Assembly (NCBI RefSeq): GCF_027359925.1
Contig: NZ_CP114767.1
Coordinates: 1,860,001-1,924,000, forward strand
Source of the DNA: Hymenobacter canadensis
GTDB taxonomy: Bacteria; Bacteroidota; Bacteroidia; Cytophagales; Hymenobacteraceae
DNA: 64,000 bases
Direction of reading: 5' to 3'
Part shown: positions 59,101 to 64,000 of the stretch, one piece after another
How positions within the stretch are numbered: the stretch's first letter is position 1
Layout of the letters: every line of letters starts with the position of its first letter
Program-made: the position numbers and the translations under genes
Notes under the pieces: generated by a model
Seen by the model: the letters and a program-made list of their open reading frames with translations, nothing else
Told to the model about the DNA's origin: nothing
Databases searched by the model: none

Positions 59101-60889
59101 CTCGGTGTGCCCCACGGTGCAGGGCATTGCCTACAGCATCCGGGCGCCGCGCTCCACGGCCTACCAGTGGCTTGTGACGGGCGGCACCATTGCCAGCGGC
59201 CAGGGCACGGCGGCCATCACCGTGAACTGGGGCGGGGCTTCCGCCACGGCCAGCGTGCGGGCGTTCCGGCTGAATGCTGAAGGCTGCTCGTCGGATACCG
59301 TACGGTTCCCGGTGCGCATCAATCAGCAGCTCGTGACGCAGCGGCCCACCGGCCCGCTGCGCGTGTGCCTCGCCGATGGCCCCTTCACCTACCAGACCCA
59401 GCTTACCAACGGTTCCACCTACGGCTGGCAGATTGTGGGCGGCACGCAGCTAAGCACCAGCCAGAACACGGTGCAGGTGAACTTCACCCGGCCCGGCATT
59501 GCCAAGCTGGTCGTGACGGAATCCAGCAACCCGGCCGGCGGCCGCTGCCTGGGCCAGAGCGACACGCTCTACGTGACGGTGCTGCCGTCGCCGGCCGCTA
59601 ACCTGGCCATCAGCGGTCCGGCCCGGGCCTGCGCCAGCCAGACGGCAGCGCAGTTCACCTTGGCCGGCACCGCCGGCTCCACCTACGCCTGGACCGTGAA
59701 CGGCACGCCCCAGACGGTTACGGCCGGCACCCTGAGCGTACCGACCGTCGTGGGCACCTACACCATCACGGCCCGCGAAACCAACACCAGCCTGTGCGCC
59801 GGTCCGGTGTTCACCAAAACCTTCGTGGTCGTGCCGCCGCTGGCTATTGCTGGTCCGGCCAGCTACTGCCCCGCCAGCCGCACCGGTTTGCGCTACAGCA
59901 CCGCGACCCTCAGCGGCGGCCAGTATCAGTGGACGATAACGGGCGGCACCATCACCAGCGGCCAGGGCACAGCCACCGTGACGGTTGACGTGCCGGCCGG
60001 TTCGGCCAACGCCACGCTCAGCGTATCGGAAACCACCAGTACCGCCTGCGCCGCCACCTTCACCATCCGCCCCGACAACGCCACCGTAGCGCTGAACGTG
60101 GCCTCGGTGGATTTGCAGGATGACCGCAAAATCAACCTCGTGCTCAACGTGCCCAACAACTCCGGCAACGCCAACCGCGTGCAGATTCTGCGCCGCGTGG
60201 CGGGCAGCACCTCGGCCTTCGCCACCGTGGGCAACGTGCCCAACACCGCCATCACCTTTACCGATACCAGCGTGGATGCCGATGCCGCCGCCTACGAGTA
60301 CCGCGTGGAGCTGACTAATGCCTGCGGCGACCTGCTGGCCAGCACCCAGCACACCACCATCCGAACCCTGGCCACGGCCGTGGAAGGTGGCACTGGCCGC
60401 GACGAAGGCAAGGTGAACGTAAGCTGGAACGCCTACCAGGGCTTTGCCGTGCAGCAGTACCGCCTCTACCGCCGGGCCGCCAACGGCACGGCCGAGCTGG
60501 TGCAGACCGTGGCCGGCACCACTACCAGCGTGCAGCTCACCACAGGCAGCGCCGGCTTCGACCAGTGCTTCCGGATTGAGGCCGTGGGCCCGGGCACGCT
60601 CACGTCCACTTCCAACGAAGCCTGCGTGCAGTTCGCCAACGACCTGGTGTTCTACAACGTGGTAACGCCCAACGGCGACAACCTCAACGACCAGTTCATC
60701 ATCAAAAACGTGGAGCTCTACCCCGGCAACTCGCTGGCCATCTTCAACCGTTGGGGCAAGGAAGTCTACAAAACCAGCAGCTACCGCAACACCTTCGACG
60801 CCAGCACCACCTCGGCCGGCGTCTACTACTACCTGCTGAAGCTGCCCGACGGCCGCTCCTTCAAAGGCTGGTTCGACGTGGTCAAATAG
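56171..60889 (+). CDS. Very large gliding-motility-type surface protein
   Basis: 1572 aa from ATG 56171 (MRQTVLRAIYLLLLLVGL). Signal peptide ending near AVASH. The N-terminal half begins HLLGGEMRYQYLDANGP and has Ig-like domains. Residues about 628-964 are four units of exactly 84 aa (252 bp; starting at 58055, 58307, 58559 and 58811), each with NPAAVANAGAD-like start and YTYQWSPATGLS. More PKD-like domains follow. The C-terminus is a T9SS type B (CHU_C) domain: VVTPNGDNLNDQFIIKNVEL, LAIFNRWGKEVYK and GVYYYLLKLPDGRSFKGW. Role: adhesion or gliding surface protein (inference). Confidence 0.85.
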   Translation: MRQTVLRAIYLLLLLVGLSPGRAVASHLLGGEMRYQYLDANGPATARYRYRVTVLVYLNWECPPAGGSSSTQSNVPDGRCNIFLNIYDKATRQRIASTEGNNVFPCTQVSCSTLQNPIQNDQQQAGTFRLPRISNPSITPPQPGGCSIPAGSVPPVRLARYEAVVNLPLAFDGYVAVYTDGTRNFNIDNLQNPSNQNQTLFVEMAPPLLPNSSPTFSDTAVVVICQGDTSILVNNAVDPDGDRLIYSFSTPYNGNQGAAPTFVAPPSVTYANTGGYSATTPFGSGPGNYAFLNASNGISRYATSRVGRYVVAVEVKEYRTINGAEVLIGSTRREIQLVSRTCSPNNSPQFTAATTAQPRLFTVEEGQSVSFNLGATDPDGNPINLRVNSVLLDGSGPFNATFAGSQGTVLPGAVSGSATVQGTGAVNGQFVFDSQCGNGRATPYDVVVTATDVACGAKSVADVFQIQVTKAFGPNSISGNDVICDRAVAQQYTAGGPAASSYRWTVQGGTIQGPATNNTVQVLWTGTGAGRLVLRGVSAFGCPTDSVVRVIDVRPAGALAVTPTAAAICPGGSTSLTATGGTTYQWTSSTGQTFTGSTITVSPAVTTTYTVSTFDGICTTTRQATVTVNPAAVANAGADVATCSGVSTSIGTASLAGYTYQWSPATGLSNTSAAQPTFVLSNTTSTPQTFTYLVTATTAQGCVARDSVRITLNPAAVANAGADRAVCSGTPTSIGSASLVGYTYQWSPATGLSSATAANPTLTLPNAGSAPQMFTYIVTATTANSCVNRDTVRVTINPAAVATAGADRAVCSGETTTLGAASLVGYTYQWSPATGLSSATAANPTFTLTNTGTTAQVLTYTVTATTAEGCVAQSTVRITLNPAAIANAGPDATLCDRQSTTLGSAALTGYRYQWSPAANLSSATTARPVFTGVNTTQTPLTLTYILTATSAQNCVARDTVRILVNPRPLPDSIQGSASVCPTVQGIAYSIRAPRSTAYQWLVTGGTIASGQGTAAITVNWGGASATASVRAFRLNAEGCSSDTVRFPVRINQQLVTQRPTGPLRVCLADGPFTYQTQLTNGSTYGWQIVGGTQLSTSQNTVQVNFTRPGIAKLVVTESSNPAGGRCLGQSDTLYVTVLPSPAANLAISGPARACASQTAAQFTLAGTAGSTYAWTVNGTPQTVTAGTLSVPTVVGTYTITARETNTSLCAGPVFTKTFVVVPPLAIAGPASYCPASRTGLRYSTATLSGGQYQWTITGGTITSGQGTATVTVDVPAGSANATLSVSETTSTACAATFTIRPDNATVALNVASVDLQDDRKINLVLNVPNNSGNANRVQILRRVAGSTSAFATVGNVPNTAITFTDTSVDADAAAYEYRVELTNACGDLLASTQHTTIRTLATAVEGGTGRDEGKVNVSWNAYQGFAVQQYRLYRRAANGTAELVQTVAGTTTSVQLTTGSAGFDQCFRIEAVGPGTLTSTSNEACVQFANDLVFYNVVTPNGDNLNDQFIIKNVELYPGNSLAIFNRWGKEVYKTSSYRNTFDASTTSAGVYYYLLKLPDGRSFKGWFDVVK

Positions 60890-60965
60890 GATCACGGATT
60901 ACAGCGGATTTGACGGATTTATCGGATTTTGTAGTCGATTCAAATTCGGAGTTTGCTAAAGCAAA

Positions 60966-60997
60966 AGAGGCTTGCCGCTTGGCAAGCCTCTTTTTTT
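60966..60997 (+). terminator. Rho-independent terminator of the large surface protein
   Basis: agaggcttgcc (60966-60976) pairs with ggcaagcctct (60981-60991), followed by a run of T. Confidence 0.9.
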
Positions 60998-61192
60998 ATC
61001 TGCTTAAAGAACTCGAACTGGTATCAGCCACAAGCAAAGAGTCTAAACTTGCCCCACCTATAAACAAAGAGCCCGAAAGCACCCCATCCACAAGCAAAGA
61101 CCCCAAACGTGCACCTTCCACAAAATCCGTGAAATCCGCTTACATCCGTGCTAATCCGTGATCCATCCGATGAATCCGTCTAAATCCGTGAT

Positions 61193-61200
61193 TACCTTTG
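61193..61200 (+). promoter_or_regulatory. Bacteroidota -7 box next to rlmD start
   Basis: TACCTTTG at 61193-61200 matches TAnnTTTG. The rlmD GTG begins 5 bases later, so transcription would start at or near the start codon (leaderless). No TTG at the -33 distance is apparent. Confidence 0.6.
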
Positions 61201-61204
61201 TCCG

Positions 61205-62614
61205 GTGAGAAAATCCGTTAAAAACATCCCGGCGGAGCTGCTCCGCGAAGTCGAAATCACCGACATGGTGGCCGAGGGCAAGTGCCTGGTGCGCCGCGAG
61301 AACCTGGTCATATTTGTGACGCAAGTGGCCCCCGGCGACGTGGTGGATCTGCGCGTGACCAAGGCCAAAAAGAACTTCCTGGAGGCCGTGCCCACGCACT
61401 TCCACAAGTATTCCGAGCTGCGAGTGCAGCCCTTCTGCGAGCATTTTGGCACCTGCGGGGGCTGCAAATGGCAGCACCTGGGCTACGAAACCCAGCTCCA
61501 GTTCAAACATCAGCAGGTGGCCGACACCCTGCAGCGCATCGGCAAGGTAGCCCTGCCCGAAATCCTGCCGATTCAGGCCTCCCCCGACCAGACCTACTAC
61601 CGCAACAAGCTGGAGTACACCTTCAGCCACAACGGCTGGCTGACCAACGAGCAGATTGCCAGCGGCCACAACTACGAGCGGCGCGTACTGGGCTTCCACA
61701 CCCCCGGCCGCTTCGATAAGATTCTCGACATCAACCACTGCTGGCTGCAGCCCGACCCCAGCAACCAGATCCGGCTGGCCGTGCGCGACTACGCCCTGGA
61801 GCACGACCTGCCCTTCAACAACCTTGTCACCCAGGAAGGCTTCCTGCGTAACCTCATCATCCGGACGGCCAACACCGGCGACCTGATGGTGATTCTGCAG
61901 TGCTACTACGCCCACGACGCACTGATTCCGCTGCTGGATTTCCTGCACGAGCGGTTTCCGCAAATCACCTCCCTCAACTACGTGCTCAACGACAAGGGAA
62001 ACGAAACCTTCCACGACCTGGAGGTGGTGTGCTACCAGGGCGAGCCGCACATTCACGAGGAAATGGAAGGCCTGCGCTTCCGCGTCGGCCCGAAATCCTT
62101 CTACCAGACCAACTCAGAGGGCGCCTTCAACCTCTACAAAATCACCCGCGACTTCGCCCAACTCACCGGCTCGGAGCTGGTGTATGACCTCTACACCGGC
62201 GCCGGCACCATCGCCAACTTCGTGGCCCGGCAGGCGAAACATGTAGTGGGCGTGGAGTATGTGGAATCGGCCGTGAAGGACGCCTACATCAACTCCGAAA
62301 TCAACGGCACCACCAACACCGAGTTCTACGCCGGCGACATGAAGGACGTGCTCAACGCCGAGTTCATCCAGAAGCACGGCCGCCCCGACGTGGTCATCAC
62401 TGACCCGCCCCGCGCCGGCATGCACCCCGACGTAGTGGCTCGCCTCCTCGAAATGCGCGCCCCCCGCATCGTCTACGTCAGCTGCAACCCCGGCACCCAG
62501 GCCCGCGACCTGGAGCTGCTGGACGAAGCGTATAAAGTAGTAAAAGTGCAGCCCGTGGACATGTTCCCCCACACCCACCACGTGGAGAATGTGGTACTGC
62601 TTGAGTTGCGGTAA
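61205..62614 (+). CDS. rlmD: 23S rRNA (uracil-5-)-methyltransferase
   Basis: 469 aa from GTG 61205 (MRKSVKNIPAELLREVEI). Methylates a uracil of 23S rRNA with SAM; the RlmD/RumA type uses a [4Fe-4S] cluster. It shows the Cys pattern CEHFGTCGGCKWQH, a TRAM-like N-terminal part (EITDMVAEGKCLVRRENLV), GPKSFYQTNSEGAFNLYKI, YDLYTGAGTIANFV, TDPPRAGMHPDVV and the catalytic SCNPGTQARDLELL. Length is typical. The -7 box five bases before the GTG suggests a leaderless mRNA. The gene downstream starts 17 bases after its stop, in text that looks like the end of a family C repeat. Confidence 0.93.
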   Translation: MRKSVKNIPAELLREVEITDMVAEGKCLVRRENLVIFVTQVAPGDVVDLRVTKAKKNFLEAVPTHFHKYSELRVQPFCEHFGTCGGCKWQHLGYETQLQFKHQQVADTLQRIGKVALPEILPIQASPDQTYYRNKLEYTFSHNGWLTNEQIASGHNYERRVLGFHTPGRFDKILDINHCWLQPDPSNQIRLAVRDYALEHDLPFNNLVTQEGFLRNLIIRTANTGDLMVILQCYYAHDALIPLLDFLHERFPQITSLNYVLNDKGNETFHDLEVVCYQGEPHIHEEMEGLRFRVGPKSFYQTNSEGAFNLYKITRDFAQLTGSELVYDLYTGAGTIANFVARQAKHVVGVEYVESAVKDAYINSEINGTTNTEFYAGDMKDVLNAEFIQKHGRPDVVITDPPRAGMHPDVVARLLEMRAPRIVYVSCNPGTQARDLELLDEAYKVVKVQPVDMFPHTHHVENVVLLELR

Positions 62615-62631
62615 CTGTCATCCTGAACGCC

Positions 62632-62994
62632 GTGCTGACCCACGAAAAACTGGATGTTTATGCGCGCTACAAAGGCAACTGGGAAAACTGGCTACGTAGC
62701 TCAGAAGGAATCTATAGTCTGCAAGCAGGCAAGCCCAGCTTGTTAACGGATGAAGATTGGTCTTTAATCGACAGGAGCGTACAGGACTTATATCTTATCC
62801 AGAACGGACTGGCGGCCAAATCTTATACAGAAGAGCTTGAGGCCAAAGTATCGGCTCTTTGCGAGGACTCCACAGTTATGCAAAAGATGCGAGAACTGGT
62901 CCCTTACCAGTATGGTCTCTGGAACCAGAAAATCTCGCCAGAACAATCTTTACTGATACGATTTATTGATTGGGTGTTTCGTTTGTTTGCCTGA
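62632..62994 (+). CDS. Hypothetical protein, lower-GC
   Basis: 120 aa, starting at GTG 62632 (MLTHEKLDVYARYKGNWE), which follows directly after the family C fragment gtcatcctgaacgcc; the start is uncertain. The protein is soluble and mostly helical, with DWSLIDRSVQDLYLIQNGL, YTEELEAKVSALCEDS and LIRFIDWVFRLF. Base composition and codon use are clearly AT-richer than those of rlmD. No known family. With the next gene it may be acquired DNA, or a small immunity-like pair; unproven. Confidence 0.5.
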   Translation: MLTHEKLDVYARYKGNWENWLRSSEGIYSLQAGKPSLLTDEDWSLIDRSVQDLYLIQNGLAAKSYTEELEAKVSALCEDSTVMQKMRELVPYQYGLWNQKISPEQSLLIRFIDWVFRLFA

Positions 62995-63063
62995 TACCTT
63001 CAGCCTGCTAGATTATGAATCACACCAACGGCACGAACACAGCAAGTATCTTATTATCACCGA

Positions 63064-63447
63064 ATGGACGATTTGAAGCAGCTGGTCCTAAACGGTCCTC
63101 TAATTTTGGATGAATTGATTGCTTGGATGGATGGCGGCTCCGTCACACTCAAGCTCATTGATAGTAATGGCAGCGCATTCAATGTAGAGTTCGGCCAGAC
63201 GATGTTGCTTGAAAAGCAGTCGTACGGGAATACACCGGGGAGCTTCCTGCTTAATGGGAAGGAAGTGCCTATTAGATCTGATAGCGAAAACACACTACTG
63301 AGGGCTTTGCGCAACATCCATTTCAAGGATTCTCTTCCAGCAGACCAGCAAACAGCCACCAGAGTATGGATTCAGGAACTAATAGATTTTGTTGAATCCG
63401 AAGAGTATTTGCGTATAGCAGCTCTTATGGGCCGATTACCCAGTTGA
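63064..63447 (+). CDS. Hypothetical protein, lower-GC
   Basis: 127 aa from ATG 63064 (MDDLKQLVLNGPLILDEL). Soluble, with strand-rich centre (SVTLKLIDSNGSAFNVEF, TMLLEKQSYGNTPG) and helical C-terminus (WIQELIDFVESEEYLRI). It has a more AT-rich codon choice than the flanking genes. It follows the previous hypothetical gene by 69 bases on the same strand. No family recognised. Confidence 0.55.
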   Translation: MDDLKQLVLNGPLILDELIAWMDGGSVTLKLIDSNGSAFNVEFGQTMLLEKQSYGNTPGSFLLNGKEVPIRSDSENTLLRALRNIHFKDSLPADQQTATRVWIQELIDFVESEEYLRIAALMGRLPS

Positions 63448-63458
63448 AGACAGAACAT

Positions 63459-63833
63459 ATGGACTACACCAACGACCCAGAACTGAACGGCAAATACCTC
63501 GGCACCATCACCAAGGACTTTGCTACCGTGTCCGATACGCTGAGTGAGGCTTCCTCGCAGATCCGCAAGCGGGATATTTCCAAGTATCCCATTTTCGTGT
63601 TTGCCCGCCAGGAGGTGCCGTTGGGCGGCCTGCTCATCAACGCCGACGAGCTGAACCTGGAGTGGCACGTATTCGCCAGCTACCTGGAGCTGTTCGTGCA
63701 GCAGGGCATCGTGGGCCAAGACGGCATCGAAGCCTTCCAAAGCACCTACCGCGACGCCGACGAGTACTGCTGCCTGTTCGTGCTGGACGAGGAGTTCACC
63801 AACTTCGTCTACATCCCCTACCCGGAAGATTGA
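63459..63833 (+). CDS. Conserved hypothetical protein
   Basis: 124 aa from ATG 63459 (MDYTNDPELNGKYLGTIT); a TTG at 63444 would add five residues. Returns to the GC-rich codon use of the rest. It looks like a small alpha/beta domain: YPIFVFARQEVPLGGLLINA, NLEWHVFASYLELFVQQGIV and CCLFVLDEEFTNFVYIPYPED. It is similar to uncharacterised proteins of other Cytophagales. Function unknown. Followed after 4 bases by a perfect palindrome that may terminate it. Confidence 0.65.
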   Translation: MDYTNDPELNGKYLGTITKDFATVSDTLSEASSQIRKRDISKYPIFVFARQEVPLGGLLINADELNLEWHVFASYLELFVQQGIVGQDGIEAFQSTYRDADEYCCLFVLDEEFTNFVYIPYPED

Positions 63834-63837
63834 CAAT

Positions 63838-63943
63838 CCTGTCATCCTGAGCGGAGCGAAGGACCTTATTACGCTAGAACGGCAATCGTAGTAACGACTC
63901 GTTCTAGCGTAATAAGGTCCTTCGCTCCGCTCAGGATGACAGG
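63838..63943. repeat. Perfect 44-bp palindrome, family C
   Basis: cctgtcatcctgagcggagc... (63838-63881) is the exact reverse complement of 63900-63943, with an 18-nt loop ggcaatcgtagtaacgac-like. It is the best-preserved copy of family C; the copy at 22687 is diverged. Confidence 0.95.
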
Positions 63944-63960
63944 GTTTCTATTCTACACCC

Positions 63961-64000
63961 CTACTCAAAGTGGTTGAACCCCTGGGCGCGGAGCGGGATT
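63961..64000 (-). CDS. Possible 3' end of a minus-strand gene
   Basis: Reading the minus strand, the last bases of the window give IPLRAQGFNHFE and a stop (cta at 63961-63963). It looks protein-like and is convergent with the previous gene, with the palindrome in between as expected for a shared terminator. Too short to identify. Confidence 0.35.
   Translation of the reverse strand, partial: IPLRAQGFNHFE

Larger units (their letters stand above)
60889..61200. other. Gap with aatccgtga words and degenerate 30-bp repeats
   Basis: The left part (60889-60935: ggatcacggattacagcgg) and the right part (61125-61200: aatccgtgaaatccgcttac, gctaatccgtgatcc) form loose inverted repeats. About 61027-61125 has three degenerate 30-bp units (ccacaagcaaagag / ataaacaaagagc / cacaagcaaagacc). 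I see no protein worth calling here. Confidence 0.5.

Noticed and set aside
60751..61161. 136-aa frame after the large surface protein
   Set aside because: It overlaps the end of the CHU_C gene in another frame and then runs through a terminator and degenerate 30-bp repeats.

Overview
The window looks like a chromosomal segment of a high-GC Bacteroidota, most likely a Hymenobacter-type member of the Cytophagales. Supporting signs are TonB-dependent receptors with carboxypeptidase-regulatory N-termini, proteins with type IX secretion (T9SS) sorting domains of both the A and the B (CHU_C) type, TAnnTTTG-type -7 boxes, the absence of Shine-Dalgarno sequences, and very GC-rich codon use. No phage, integrase, transposase or CRISPR array was seen. 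The genus assignment is inference.

Layout. 1-5.3 kb: a truncated hypothetical gene, a 21-bp minisatellite, small hypothetical genes and a SulP anion transporter. 5.5-21 kb: a T9SS-exported nuclease, a DUF3037/HipA-like pair, msrB, an LRR-kinase, selO, a cupin, asnA, a PD-(D/E)XK protein, a cyclase-family hydrolase, a GH63-like glucosidase and an SDR. 21.4-35.6 kb: an assimilatory sulfate reduction operon (cysH, cysD, cysN, cobA, cysJ, a TonB receptor, cysI, and a precorrin-2 dehydrogenase/TSUP fusion) behind a SAM-I riboswitch and a short Cys/Met-rich open frame. 35.7-42 kb: DUF6134 and DUF547 proteins, a BamA/TamA-like barrel, and a four-gene block of two glycosyltransferase-like proteins flanking two SDR-type enzymes. 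42-51.5 kb: a TonB receptor, a complete YnjBCD-like ABC importer, two tandem GATase-like paralogues and a radical SAM enzyme, ending in a strong terminator. 51.7-64 kb: tRNA-Lys, an SH3 protein, an SDR, two large T9SS surface proteins, rlmD, and three hypothetical genes of which the first two have lower GC.

How the genes work together. Sulfate is activated by CysDN, reduced to sulfite by CysH (APS-reductase type) and to sulfide by CysJI. CobA and the precorrin-2 dehydrogenase part of the fusion supply siroheme for CysI, while the fused TSUP domain can move sulfite or sulfate. The 42-51.5 kb cluster reads as an uptake-plus-modification system for an unknown ligand: outer-membrane receptor, substrate-binding lipoprotein, two permeases, ATPase, two GATase-fold proteins and a radical SAM enzyme.

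The gaps between genes are filled with several families of 30-200 bp inverted repeats. These recur throughout, are sometimes nested or hybrid, in one case supply a stop codon, and in one case contain 23 perfect copies of a 12-mer.
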